A DNA stretch of 35,031 nucleotides from assembly GCF_001879105.1 (NCBI RefSeq), contig NZ_MLCF01000020.1, forward strand, positions 1 through 35,031, given 5' to 3'. Shown here piece after piece: positions 22,333 to 30,411 of this stretch (within the stretch, counting starts at the first letter, position 1; each line of letters starts with the position of its first letter). A program made the translations under genes and the position numbers. The DNA is from Mangrovactinospora gilvigrisea (GTDB taxonomy: Bacteria > Actinomycetota > Actinomycetes > Streptomycetales > Streptomycetaceae). The notes beneath the pieces are model-generated. The model did no database searches. It was not told where the DNA came from and saw only the letters and a program-made list of their open reading frames with translations.

Positions 22333-23193
22333 ATGGGCGCAGAACCACGCATCAGTGAGTTCCTCAAGGCACGTCGTGCCGCCGTCGAACCCGCTCAGCT
22401 CGGGCTGACCGGCGGCGCGGCGCGTCGGCGCGTGCGCGGGCTGCGCCGCGAGGAGGCGGCGGCGGTCTCCGGCATCAGCGTCGACTACTACACCCGCATC
22501 GAGCAGGGCCGCGGCGGCAACGTCTCGGACGACGTGCTGCGCGCGGTGGCCCGCGGCCTGCGGATGACCGCGGACGAGCACGCGTACCTGCGCAACGCCT
22601 CGCACTGGGCCGCGACCGGCCGCGGCTGCGCGCCCGACGCCCCGCCGGAGCCGCCGCTGGTGGTGCGGCCGGGCGTGCAGGCGCTGCTGGACTCCATGGA
22701 GACGGTGCCTGCGCTGCTCTACGGGCGGGCGCTGGACGTGCTGGCCTGGAACCGGCTGGGCGGGCTGCTGTGGCCGGAGCTGGTGGCGTCGCCGCCGGAG
22801 GACCGCAACTCGGCGAAGCGGCTCTTCCTGGACGGGGCGGACGCGGAGCTGCGCCATCCCGATCTGGCGGAGCTGCGGCGGCTGGAGGTGGCGGTGCTGC
22901 GCGCCGAGTCCGGGCGGAATCCGGAGGGGCGTCGGCTGTGCCAGGTGGTGGGGGAACTGCGGGAGCGCAGCACGGAGTTCCGGCGGCTGTGGGAGTCGCA
23001 GGTGGTCGAGGAGAAGACGCACGGCGTGAAGCGGGTGCGGCTGCCCTCGACGGGGCAGCTGCTGGAGCTGCGGTACGAGACGCTGCGGCTGCCGGAGGCG
23101 GACTCCGAGATGCGGATCGTCACCTACAGCGCGGTGCCGGGGTCGGAGACGGCCGAGGCGCTGCGCGAACTCGCCGCCGGTGTGACGGCCTAG
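22333..23193 (+). CDS. XRE regulator with MmyB/MLTR ligand-binding domain
   Basis: The 286-residue regulator starts with RISEFLKARRAAV and an HTH (LRREEAAAVSGISVDYYTRIEQGRG) of the HTH_31 type. The C-terminal part (~105-275) matches the MLTR/MmyB-like ligand-binding domain (PF17765): ALLYGRALDVLAWNRLGGLLW, LRRLEVAVLRAESGRNP, EFRRLWESQVVEEKTHGVKRV, then YETLRLPE and MRIVTYSAVPGS. Related MmyB proteins bind a fatty acid-like ligand and regulate antibiotic genes; most Streptomyces copies control a neighbouring oxidoreductase. Here the nearest such gene is the flavoenzyme upstream, though that gene already has its own regulator. A long terminator-like hairpin follows the stop. Confidence 0.92.
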   Translation: MGAEPRISEFLKARRAAVEPAQLGLTGGAARRRVRGLRREEAAAVSGISVDYYTRIEQGRGGNVSDDVLRAVARGLRMTADEHAYLRNASHWAATGRGCAPDAPPEPPLVVRPGVQALLDSMETVPALLYGRALDVLAWNRLGGLLWPELVASPPEDRNSAKRLFLDGADAELRHPDLAELRRLEVAVLRAESGRNPEGRRLCQVVGELRERSTEFRRLWESQVVEEKTHGVKRVRLPSTGQLLELRYETLRLPEADSEMRIVTYSAVPGSETAEALRELAAGVTA

Positions 23194-23210
23194 GCGGTGT
23201 GGTGGTCGCT

Positions 23211-23274
23211 GTTCGCCGCCCCTCCGCCCCGGCGCCCCACCCGCTCCCCGCTCCGCGGGGACGGGGCGGCGAAC
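23211..23274 (+). terminator. Terminator after MLTR-type regulator
   Basis: GTTCGCCGCCCC (23211-23222) and GGGGCGGCGAAC (23263-23274) form a perfect 12-bp outer stem, with an inner CCCCGC/GCGGGG hairpin. It lies 17 bases after the regulator stop. Confidence 0.75.
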
Positions 23275-23306
23275 GCCGCGCGGCGACGGCCGTAGAGTCA
23301 GGAGCT

Positions 23307-24137
23307 ATGAAGGCACTACAGCAGCTCGGCGGGTGGCCGGTCGGCTCGGCCGCCGCGGCCGTCGTCACCGCGGACGGCGTCGTCGCCACGCAAGGCCCCC
23401 AGGACCGGCGCTTCCCGCTGGCGTCCGTCACCAAGCTCCTCACCGCGTACGCCGTCCACACGGCCGTGGAGGAGGGCGCCCTGGAGTACGGCACCCCCGC
23501 GGGGCCGCCCGGCTCGACCGTGCGCCACCTGCTCGCCCACACCTCCGGGCTGGCCTTCAACGAGGACCGGGCGACGGCCGCGCCCGGCACCCGCCGGCTG
23601 TACTCCAACACCGGCTTCGAGGTGCTCGCCGAGGCCGTGCAGAAGGCGACGGACATCGCCTTCCCCGAGTACCTCGCGCAGGCCGTCCTCGAACCGCTCG
23701 GCATGGGCGACTCCGCGCTCGCCGGCCCGGCCGGCTCCGGCGGGGTCTCGACCGCCGCCGATCTGTCCCGGTTCGCCGCCGAGCTGCTGCGGCCGCGCCT
23801 GCTGGACCCCGCCACCGTCGAGGACGCCACGCTCCGGGTCGCCTTCCCCGGGCTCAGCGGCGTCCTGCCGGGGCTGGGCCACCAGCGCCCCAACGACTGG
23901 GGGCTGGGCTTCGAGATCCGCGACCACAAGTCCCCGCACTGGACGGGCGCGCACTCCTCGCCGCGCACCTTCGGGCACTTCGGGCAGTCCGGAACGTTCC
24001 TGTGGGTCGACCCGGACGCAGCGGGCGGGCCCGCCGCGCTGGTCGTGCTCACCGACCGCGACTTCGACGCCTGGGCGCGCGAGCTCTGGCCGCCGCTGAC
24101 CGACGCCGTCCTCGCCGAGCTCGGTCAGGCGGGCTGA
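23307..24137 (+). CDS. Serine hydrolase, beta-lactamase/PBP4* family
   Basis: The 276-residue protein has the three motifs of the serine beta-lactamase-like hydrolases: S40-V-T-K43 (SxxK nucleophile and base), Y99-S-N101 (YxN), and H224-F-G in GHFGQSG, the HxG form of the third motif seen in esterase-type members. There is no signal peptide, so it probably acts in the cytoplasm; with the HxG motif it is more likely an esterase or amidase than a drug-resistance lactamase. HLLAHTSGLAF is a family landmark. The ATG at 23307 has AGGAG at close spacing. It is four bases from fasR on the same strand, so the two may be cotranscribed. Confidence 0.92.
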   Translation: MKALQQLGGWPVGSAAAAVVTADGVVATQGPQDRRFPLASVTKLLTAYAVHTAVEEGALEYGTPAGPPGSTVRHLLAHTSGLAFNEDRATAAPGTRRLYSNTGFEVLAEAVQKATDIAFPEYLAQAVLEPLGMGDSALAGPAGSGGVSTAADLSRFAAELLRPRLLDPATVEDATLRVAFPGLSGVLPGLGHQRPNDWGLGFEIRDHKSPHWTGAHSSPRTFGHFGQSGTFLWVDPDAAGGPAALVVLTDRDFDAWARELWPPLTDAVLAELGQAG

Positions 24138-24141
24138 CACC

Positions 24142-25458
24142 GTGTCGGAGACCAAGCCCTCGAAGAGCCCCGCCAAGCCCGCGGCCGGCAGGAGCGGCTC
24201 CGCGGCCGCCGAGTCGGCGCGCCCGGTGGGCCCGCCGGAGAGCAGCGGCCACGCCGAGACGCTGCGCCGCCTGGAGAAGGCCGCCGGCCGCCTCGCCTCG
24301 GCGGCCATCGCGCGGATGGACGAGCGGCTGCCCTGGTACCGGGCGATGTCCGCGGAGAACCGGTCCTGGATCGGCCTGGTCGCCCAGGCCGGCATCGCCG
24401 CCTTCACCGACTGGTTCCGCCAGTCCCGGCAGGGCCGTCGGGACTCGGCGATCTCCACCGACGTCTTCGGCACCGCCCCCCGCGAGCTGACCCGGGCGGT
24501 GACGCTGCGTCAGACGGTGGAGATCGTCCGCACCACCATCGAGGTGGTGGAGGAGGCCATCGAGGAGGTGGCCGCGCCCGGCGACGAGCAGGCGCTGCGC
24601 GAGGCGGTGCTGGTCTACGCCCGGGAGATCGCCTTCGCCACCGCCCAGGTGTACGCGCGGGCCGCCGAGGCGCGCGGCGCCTGGGACGCCCGGCTGGAGG
24701 CGCTGGTCGTCAACTCGCTGCTTTCCGGGGAGGCCGACGAGGGCGTGCTGTCCCGTGCCGCGGCGCTCGGCTGGCAGAACCCGGCGCATGTCTTCGTGGT
24801 GGTGGGCACCGCCCCCGGCGGGGACTCCTCGCTGGTGGTCGACTCCATCCGGCGGGCCGCCCGGCACGCCCGGCTGCAGGTGCTCACCGGCGTGATGGGC
24901 CCGCGGCTGGTGGTCATCGTCGGCGGCGGGGACGCCTCCGGGACGTCCGCGTCCGCCGACAGCCGCGACCTGTCGCCGTCCGCCGCCGCCCGCGCGCTGA
25001 TCGGCCAGTTCGCGCCGGGCTCGGTGGTGGTCGGCCCGAGCGTCCCGGACCTGCTGGGCGCGGCCCGCTCGGCCGCCGCCGCCACCTCCGGGCTGCGGGC
25101 CTGCTCGGCGTGGCCGGACGCGCCCCGCCCGGTGCAGGCGGAGGAGCTGCTGCCGGAGCGGGCGATGGCCGGCGACGAGGAGGCGCGCCGCCAACTGGTG
25201 GAGGACATCTACATCCCGCTGCGCGACAGCGGGCCTACGCTGCTGGAGACGCTGTCGGTCTTCCTGGAGCAGGCCTCCTCCCTGGAGGGCGCCGCCCGGC
25301 TGCTGTTCGTCCACCCCAATACGGTGCGCTACCGGCTGCGACGTGTGGCGGACGTCACGGGCTACACACCGACCGAGGCGCGCTCCGCGTTCACCCTGCG
25401 GATCGCCCTGACGTACGGCAGGTTGGACGAGGCGAGTCGGCATCCCGGTGCAATGTAG
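24142..25458 (+). CDS. fasR: FasR, PucR-type activator of fatty acid synthesis
   Basis: The 438-residue regulator lies directly upstream of fabD-fabH-acpP-fabF. In S. coelicolor the gene at this place, fasR, encodes an activator of that operon. The C-terminus holds a PucR-type HTH_30 domain: LEGAARLLFVHPNTVRYRLRRV-like sequence (helix HPNTVRYRLRRV), then PTEARSAFTLRIALTYGRL. The N-terminal ~40 residues are Ser/Ala/Lys-rich and probably disordered; the middle (~residues 60-280) matches the GGDEF-like/CdaR region of such regulators, with a helical WIGLVAQAGIAAFTDWF segment. The GTG at 24142 lies four bases after the serine hydrolase stop with only a weak site (CAGGCGGG). Confidence 0.93.
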   Translation: MSETKPSKSPAKPAAGRSGSAAAESARPVGPPESSGHAETLRRLEKAAGRLASAAIARMDERLPWYRAMSAENRSWIGLVAQAGIAAFTDWFRQSRQGRRDSAISTDVFGTAPRELTRAVTLRQTVEIVRTTIEVVEEAIEEVAAPGDEQALREAVLVYAREIAFATAQVYARAAEARGAWDARLEALVVNSLLSGEADEGVLSRAAALGWQNPAHVFVVVGTAPGGDSSLVVDSIRRAARHARLQVLTGVMGPRLVVIVGGGDASGTSASADSRDLSPSAAARALIGQFAPGSVVVGPSVPDLLGAARSAAAATSGLRACSAWPDAPRPVQAEELLPERAMAGDEEARRQLVEDIYIPLRDSGPTLLETLSVFLEQASSLEGAARLLFVHPNTVRYRLRRVADVTGYTPTEARSAFTLRIALTYGRLDEASRHPGAM

Positions 25459-25538
25459 GAACCCCACAAGGCCCAGTACCGATCTTCGTCCGGGTCCCCA
25501 CCCGTGCGGAGCGCGGTCGACGCGAGAAGGTTGAGGAC
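25459..25538 (+). promoter_or_regulatory. fabD upstream region (likely FasR target)
   Basis: Eighty bases separate fasR from fabD. By homology with S. coelicolor this is where FasR would act on the fabDHPF promoter. GAAGG at 25526-25530 is the fabD ribosome site. I could not identify a specific FasR motif or a clear -35/-10 pair. Confidence 0.45.
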
Positions 25539-26723
25539 GTGCTCGTTATCGTCGCTCCCGGCCAGGGCGCCCAGTCGCCCGGCTTCCTGACCCCCTGGCT
25601 CGAACTGCCCGGCGCCATGGACCGCATGCGCTGGTGGTCGGCCGTGACCGGGCTGGACCTGGTCCACTACGGGACCGAGGCCGATGCGGACACCATCAAG
25701 GACACCGCCATCGCCCAGCCGCTGCTGGTCGCCGCGGGCATCCTCGGTGCGCTCTCGCTCTTCCCGCGCCCCTCGGAGGGCCACCGCCTGGTGTCGGCGT
25801 GCGCGGGCCACAGCGTCGGCGAGATCACCGCGGCCGCCGGGGCGGGCGTGATGAGCGCCGAGTCGGCGCTGGTGCTCACCCGGCAGCGCGGCCTGGCGAT
25901 GGCCGAGGCCGCCGCGGTGACGCAGACCGGCATGTCGGCGGTGATCGGCGGCGACGCGGACGAGGTCGCCGAGAAGATCCGCTCGCACGGCCTCACCCCG
26001 GCCAACTGGAACGGCACCGGCCAGATCGTCGCGGCCGGCACCTTCGAGCAGCTCGCCGCGCTGGCCGCGGACCCGCCGGAGAAGGCCCGCGTCCGCCCGC
26101 TGCAGGTGGCCGGCGCCTTCCACACCGAGCACATGGCCCCGGCGGTCGGCCGACTGCAGGAGCTCGCCCCGGCGATCTCGGTCACCGACCCGCGCTGCCG
26201 CTACATCTCCAACGAGGACGGCCGCATCCTGCACAACGGGGCGCAGGTGATCGGACGGATCGTCAAGCAGGTCTCCAACCCGGTGCGCTGGGACCTGTGC
26301 ATGCGCACCATGAAGGACCTGGGCGTCACCGGCGTCATCGAGGTCCCGCCGGCGGGCACCCTGACCAACCTGATCAAGCGGAACCTGCCCGGCGTGGAGA
26401 CGGTGGCGCTGAAGAAGCCCTCCGACCTGGACGCGGCCCGCGAGCTGATCGAGAAGCACGGCACCGCCGACAACCCCATCCACCAGTCGCCGACCTGGCA
26501 CCTGGTGGTGGCTCCCTTCAAGGGCACCGTGCAGCGCGCCCCGATCTCGGAGGGCGCCACCCTCGCCCCCGACTCGACGGTGGCCACCGTGGTCTCCCGC
26601 TACGAGCAGGAGGTGCTGACGGTCCCGCACGGCGGCAAGGCCGTGGAGTGGCTTGTCGCCGACGGCGACGAGGTGACGCCGGGTCAGCCGCTGCTGCGCG
26701 TGCACCCCAAGGGCTCGTCGTGA
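25539..26723 (+). CDS. fabD: Malonyl-CoA:ACP transacylase with extra C-terminal domain
   Basis: FabD moves malonyl from CoA to the acyl carrier protein. The acyltransferase part has APGQGAQSPGF, the nucleophile elbow GHSVGE with Ser92, catalytic His195 in AGAFHTEHM, and NPVRWD. It normally ends at about residue 315, as in S. coelicolor FabD. Here ~80 residues follow without a stop. They read as a biotinyl/lipoyl-like hammerhead: HLVVAPFKGTV, a VVSRYEQEVLTVP hairpin, and LVADGDEVTPGQPLLRV. The position of the biotin or lipoyl Lys is Tyr, so covalent modification is not expected. The GTG at 25539 follows GAAGG by eight bases. The extra domain may aid partner docking; this is a guess. Confidence 0.95.
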   Translation: MLVIVAPGQGAQSPGFLTPWLELPGAMDRMRWWSAVTGLDLVHYGTEADADTIKDTAIAQPLLVAAGILGALSLFPRPSEGHRLVSACAGHSVGEITAAAGAGVMSAESALVLTRQRGLAMAEAAAVTQTGMSAVIGGDADEVAEKIRSHGLTPANWNGTGQIVAAGTFEQLAALAADPPEKARVRPLQVAGAFHTEHMAPAVGRLQELAPAISVTDPRCRYISNEDGRILHNGAQVIGRIVKQVSNPVRWDLCMRTMKDLGVTGVIEVPPAGTLTNLIKRNLPGVETVALKKPSDLDAARELIEKHGTADNPIHQSPTWHLVVAPFKGTVQRAPISEGATLAPDSTVATVVSRYEQEVLTVPHGGKAVEWLVADGDEVTPGQPLLRVHPKGSS

Positions 26724-26790
26724 CGCCGGGCACGCCCGCCCCGTCCCGCGCGGTCCGCGCCCCTCGTACCGAAGCCCCTGGGAGGGCCCA

Positions 26791-27816
26791 GTGACGCACG
26801 CCATCACGCCGCGCCGCGGCGCGGAGCACTCCAGGATCCTCGGCGTGGGCGGCTACCGCCCGCACCGGGTGGTGCCCAACGAGGAGCTGCTGCAGTACAT
26901 CGACTCCAGCGACGAGTGGATCCGCACCCGCTCGGGCATCGCCACCCGGCACTGGGCCGGCCCGGAGGAGACCGTCACCGAGATGTCGGTGGCGGCGGCC
27001 GGGAAGGCGATCGCGCAGGCGGGCATCCGTCCGGAGCAGATCGGCTGCGTGGTGGTCTCCACCGTCTCGCACTTCAAGCAGACCCCGGCGGTCGCCACCG
27101 AGATCGCGGACCGGATCGGCGCCTCGCCGGCCGCGGCGTTCGACATCTCGGCGGCCTGCGCGGGCTTCGGCTACGCCCTGAACCTCGCCGACGGCATGGT
27201 GCGCAACGGCAGCGCCGAGCACGTCCTGATCATCGGCGTGGAGCGGCTGTCGGACCTGACGGACATCCACGACCGGTCCACCGCCTTCCTGTTCGGGGAC
27301 GGCGCCGGCGCGGCCGTGATCGGCCCGTCCGACACGCCCGGCATCGGCCCGGTGGTGTGGGGCTCGGACGGCGCCCAGGCGGGCGTCATCACCCAGACGC
27401 AGGCGTGGGACGCCTTCAAGGGCGAGGCCGGCGTCGGCGGGCCGTCGAAGGAGGCGACCTACCCCGCGCTCACCATGGAGGGCCAGACGGTCTTCCGATG
27501 GGCGGTGTGGGAGATGGCCAAGGTGGCCCAGCAGGCGCTGGACGCCGCGGGCATCACGGCCGACCAGCTCGACGTGTTCGTCCCCCACCAGGCGAACATG
27601 CGCATCACGGATGCGATGATCAAGGCGCTGAAGCTGCCCGCCGGGGTTCCGGTGGCACGCGACATCGCCGAGACCGGCAACACGTCGGCGGCCAGCATCC
27701 CGCTCGCCATCGAGCGCATGCTGGCCTCCGGGGAGGCGAAGAGCGGCGACACCGCGCTGCTCATCGGCTTCGGGGCGGGTCTGGTGTACGCGGCCGCGGT
27801 GGTCGTCCTGCCCTGA
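26791..27816 (+). CDS. fabH: Beta-ketoacyl-ACP synthase III
   Basis: FabH starts fatty acid chains by condensing an acyl-CoA (branched or straight) with malonyl-AcpP. The 341-residue protein carries the catalytic triad Cys123 (in SAACAGFG), His266 (PHQANMR) and Asn297 (ETGNTS), plus the IDSSDEWIRTRSGI entry motif and FGDGAGAAV. Length fits the family. The GTG at 26791 follows GGGAGGG. It lies 67 bases after fabD and 115 bases before acpP. After its stop there is a small hairpin (GTCCGC/GCGGAC, 27819-27833), possibly a processing or attenuation element. FabH chooses the starter unit in Streptomyces, giving iso and anteiso chains. Confidence 0.97.
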   Translation: MTHAITPRRGAEHSRILGVGGYRPHRVVPNEELLQYIDSSDEWIRTRSGIATRHWAGPEETVTEMSVAAAGKAIAQAGIRPEQIGCVVVSTVSHFKQTPAVATEIADRIGASPAAAFDISAACAGFGYALNLADGMVRNGSAEHVLIIGVERLSDLTDIHDRSTAFLFGDGAGAAVIGPSDTPGIGPVVWGSDGAQAGVITQTQAWDAFKGEAGVGGPSKEATYPALTMEGQTVFRWAVWEMAKVAQQALDAAGITADQLDVFVPHQANMRITDAMIKALKLPAGVPVARDIAETGNTSAASIPLAIERMLASGEAKSGDTALLIGFGAGLVYAAAVVVLP

Positions 27817-27931
27817 CCGTCCGCGCGGCGGACCACCCGTCCTTCGCACCGTCAATTGCACAACCCGGAACCCCCATCCGCCGATCGGCTGATTCCGCCG
27901 GCCGGCACGGAACACGAGAATGGAGCGCCCC

Positions 27932-28180
27932 ATGGCCGCCACCAAGGAAGAGATCGTCAGCGGTCTGGCCGAGATCGTCAACGAGGTCGCCGGTGTCCCC
28001 ACCGAGGACGTCCAGCTGGACAAGTCGTTCATCGACGACCTCGACGTCGACTCGCTGTCCATGGTCGAGGTCGTCGTCGCCGCCGAGGAGCGCTTCGACG
28101 TGAAGATCCCGGACGACGACGTGAAGAACCTCAAGACCGTCGGCGACGCCGTCGAGTACATCCTGTCCCACCAGGGCTGA
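27932..28180 (+). CDS. acpP: Acyl carrier protein of fatty acid synthesis
   Basis: The 82-residue acidic carrier protein is nearly identical in layout to S. coelicolor AcpP. The phosphopantetheine attachment site is Ser41 in DVDSLSMVEV. It continues with EERFDVKIPDDDVKNLKTVGDAV and ends YILSHQG. The ATG at 27932 follows GGAG at seven bases. It carries growing acyl chains between FabD, FabH and FabF. The gap of 115 bases before it and the strong terminator-like hairpin after it would let acpP mRNA reach a higher level than its neighbours, in line with the need for excess carrier. Confidence 0.98.
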   Translation: MAATKEEIVSGLAEIVNEVAGVPTEDVQLDKSFIDDLDVDSLSMVEVVVAAEERFDVKIPDDDVKNLKTVGDAVEYILSHQG

Positions 28181-28187
28181 AGTCACT

Positions 28188-28240
28188 GCGCCCGCCAATC
28201 GGTTGCCCCGGTCCCCGGACCGGAGCCGGTTGGCGGGCGC
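28188..28240 (+). terminator. Terminator-like hairpin after acpP
   Basis: GCGCCCGCCAA (28188-28198) and TTGGCGGGCGC (28230-28240) form a perfect 11-bp stem with a further internal GC-rich stem (CCGGTCC/GGACCGG). It lies eight bases after the acpP stop and before fabF, and may let only part of the transcription proceed into fabF. Confidence 0.7.
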
Positions 28241-28310
28241 GTGCGTCCCACCGTGTCCAGCCTGTCGCGGTCGGACGGCATACTGTCCGTTCTGGGCATG
28301 TTCGTCAGTA

Positions 28311-28337
28311 CACGTTGTGACACGTTGTGAGTTGTGA
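28311..28337 (+). repeat. Tandem CACGTTGTGA repeats before fabF
   Basis: CACGTTGTGA occurs twice back to back (28311-28320 and 28321-28330), followed by a partial third copy GTTGTGA (28331-28337). It lies 11 bases before the fabF start codon. CATACT at 28279-28284 is a possible -10 box upstream. Confidence 0.75.
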
Positions 28338-28347
28338 AAGGAATCAG

Positions 28348-29628
28348 GTGAACGCCACTTCGAGGACCGTGGTCGTCACCGGCCTCGGCGCCACCACCCC
28401 GCTGGGCGGCGATGCCTCCTCGACCTGGGAGGCACTGCTGGCCGGCCGGTCGGGGGCGGACAAGCTGCCGGAGGAGCTCTTCGGTGAGCTGCCGGTCCGG
28501 ATCGGTGCGCCGGCGAAGGTCGAGCCGACCGAGGTGCTGCCGCGCGTGCAGGCCCGCAAGCTGGACCGCTCGGCGCAGTTCGCGCTGATCGCCGCGCGCG
28601 AGGCGTGGGCGGACGCGGGCTTCACGGGGCCCGCGGGCAGCGTCCCGGAGGGCGCGTCGGAGCCGGAGGCCGTCCCCACCCGGGTGGCCGCGGTGGTCGG
28701 TACGGGCATCGGGGGCGTCACCACGCTCCTCGGCCAGTACGACAACCTGAAGAACAGCGGGCCCCGCAAGGTCTCCCCGCACACCGTCCCGATGCTGATG
28801 CCCAACAGCCCCGCCGCCAACGTCGGGTTGGAGGTCAACGCCAAGGTCGCCGCGCACACCACGGTGAGCGCCTGCGCGTCCGGCGCCGAGGCCATCGGCT
28901 ACGCCCTGGACATCATCCGCGCCGGCCGCGCCGACGTGGTGATCTGCGGCGGCACCGAGGCGGCCATCCACCCGCTGCCGCTCGCCGCGTTCGCCAACAT
29001 GATGGCGCTCAGCAAGCGCAACGACGAGCCCGAGCTGGCCTCGCGCCCCTTCGACGCGGGCCGGGACGGCTTCCTGCTCGGCGAGGGCGCCGGCATCCTC
29101 GTGCTGGAGTCCGCGGAGCACGCGGCGCGGCGCGGGGCGCGCGTCTACGCGGAGATCGCCGGCTCCGGCGTCTCCGCCGACAGCCACCACATCGCCCAGC
29201 CCGACCCGACCGGTTCGGGCGTGGAGCGGGCGCTGCGCGCGGCGATGGAGGACGCCGGGATGACGGCGGAGGACATCGACCACGTCAACCCGCACGCCAC
29301 CTCGACGCCGCTGGGCGACACCGCCGAGGCGCAGGCGCTGCACCGGGTGCTGGGCGAGCGGGCCTCGGCGATCCCGGTGTCGGCGACGAAGTCGATGACG
29401 GGTCACACGCTGGGCGCGGCGGGCGCGATCGAGGCGGTCTTCACCGTCCTGGCGCTCCACGAGCGGCTGGCCCCGCCGACGATCAACCTCGACGAGGTGG
29501 ACGCGGACGTGGACCTGGACATCGTGGTCGACGAGCCGCGGAAGCTGGCCGACGGGCCGCTGGGCGCGCTGTCGAACTCGTTCGGGTTCGGCGGCGCCAA
29601 CGTGGTGCTGGCGATCCGGACCGCATGA
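28348..29628 (+). CDS. fabF: Beta-ketoacyl-ACP synthase II
   Basis: FabF extends acyl-AcpP by condensation with malonyl-AcpP. The 426-residue enzyme has the Cys-His-His set of chain-elongating synthases: Cys176 in VSACASGAEA, His316 in PHATSTPLGD, His353 in TGHTLGAAGA, with Lys348 in SATKSMTG. The C-terminal GFGGANVVLAIR is standard. The GTG at 28348 is preceded by AAAGGAA at seven bases; a longer frame from 28327 lacks a site. It lies 167 bases after acpP behind a hairpin, so it may also have its own promoter. A strong terminator closes the operon. Confidence 0.97.
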   Translation: MNATSRTVVVTGLGATTPLGGDASSTWEALLAGRSGADKLPEELFGELPVRIGAPAKVEPTEVLPRVQARKLDRSAQFALIAAREAWADAGFTGPAGSVPEGASEPEAVPTRVAAVVGTGIGGVTTLLGQYDNLKNSGPRKVSPHTVPMLMPNSPAANVGLEVNAKVAAHTTVSACASGAEAIGYALDIIRAGRADVVICGGTEAAIHPLPLAAFANMMALSKRNDEPELASRPFDAGRDGFLLGEGAGILVLESAEHAARRGARVYAEIAGSGVSADSHHIAQPDPTGSGVERALRAAMEDAGMTAEDIDHVNPHATSTPLGDTAEAQALHRVLGERASAIPVSATKSMTGHTLGAAGAIEAVFTVLALHERLAPPTINLDEVDADVDLDIVVDEPRKLADGPLGALSNSFGFGGANVVLAIRTA

Positions 29629-29632
29629 TCCG

Positions 29633-29683
29633 CGCCTCGGGGCCGGGTCCGACGCCGCCGGCGTGGGACCCGGCCCCGAGGCG
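29633..29683. terminator. Bidirectional terminator, fabF and DUF3145 gene
   Basis: CGCCTCGGGGCCGGGTCC (29633-29650) and GGACCCGGCCCCGAGGCG (29666-29683) form a perfect 18-bp stem, the strongest hairpin in the window. It lies between the convergent fabF and DUF3145 genes. Confidence 0.9.
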
Positions 29684-29686
29684 TGT

Positions 29687-30181
29687 TCAGACGACCTGGT
29701 GCAGCCAGCGGACGGGCGCGCCCTCACCGGCGTAGCGGAACGGTTCGAGCTCGTCGTCCCAGGGCTTGCCCAACAGCCGGGACAGCTCCGCCTCCAGCTC
29801 GGACTCACCGCGGCCGGAGCGGGCCATCGCGGCGCGCAGCCGGTCCTCCGGGACAAGGATGTCGCCGTGCGGCCCCATCACCGCATGGAAGATGCCCAGC
29901 TCGGGCGTGCACGAGTAGCGCTCGCCCTCCGCCGAGGCGCACGGCTCAGCCGTCACCTCGAACCTGAGCAGCTGCCAACCCCGCAGCGCGGACGCCAGCT
30001 TGGAGGCCGTCCCCGGCTCGCCCTGCCAGGACAGCTCGGCCCGCCAGGTGCCGGGCGCGGCCGGCTGGCGGATCCAGTCGAGGCCGACGCGCGCGCCGAG
30101 CACCCCCGCGACGGCCCACTCGACATGCGGGCACAGCGCGCGGGGCGCGGAGTGCACGTACAGAACTCCACGTGTCGTCAC
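29687..30181 (-). CDS. DUF3145 protein
   Basis: The 164-residue protein belongs to DUF3145, an actinobacterial family of unknown function commonly found next to the fab operon (from memory SCO2391 in S. coelicolor). It starts TTRGVLYVHSAPRALCPHVEWA, followed by strands WRAELSWQGEPGTASKLASAL, a central CTPELGIFHAVMGPHGDILV, and a charged C-terminus with KPWDDELEPFRYAGE. No catalytic motif is evident. The GTG at 30181 follows GGAGG at six bases. The 230 bases upstream (30182-30411) hold no gene; they should carry its promoter and separate it from the convergent-side dehydratase gene on the same strand. Confidence 0.92.
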   Translation of the reverse strand: MTTRGVLYVHSAPRALCPHVEWAVAGVLGARVGLDWIRQPAAPGTWRAELSWQGEPGTASKLASALRGWQLLRFEVTAEPCASAEGERYSCTPELGIFHAVMGPHGDILVPEDRLRAAMARSGRGESELEAELSRLLGKPWDDELEPFRYAGEGAPVRWLHQVV

Positions 30182-30411
30182 CGGGACCTCCTGGCTACAA
30201 GGACGAGGTGCGCCTTCCCCAGCGGCCTCGCAACCGTGCCAGGGCCAGCCTTGTGCACGACGTGCTCATTCTGCCTCATCCAGCGCGTCGATACCAGCAC
30301 CGTGCGTAACAGCACGCTCAGCGTTGCGTCACCAAAAGGGAGCTGACGCTCCGTTGGCGCGCCCGGTCGCGAGACCTTCGCTGCACCGTATAGGACGGAC
30401 CCGCCGCGGCG

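Noticed and set aside
23307..24137. Antibiotic-resistance beta-lactamase
   Set aside because: No signal peptide and an HxG third motif; it fits a cytoplasmic esterase-type serine hydrolase better.
25539..26723. Separate small gene or frameshift at the 3' end of fabD
   Set aside because: The frame is continuous, no stop or new ribosome site separates the parts, and the extension matches one coherent fold.
30182..30411. tRNA or small RNA gene between the DUF3145 and fucD genes
   Set aside because: No cloverleaf or convincing terminator was found; it looks like an ordinary promoter region.
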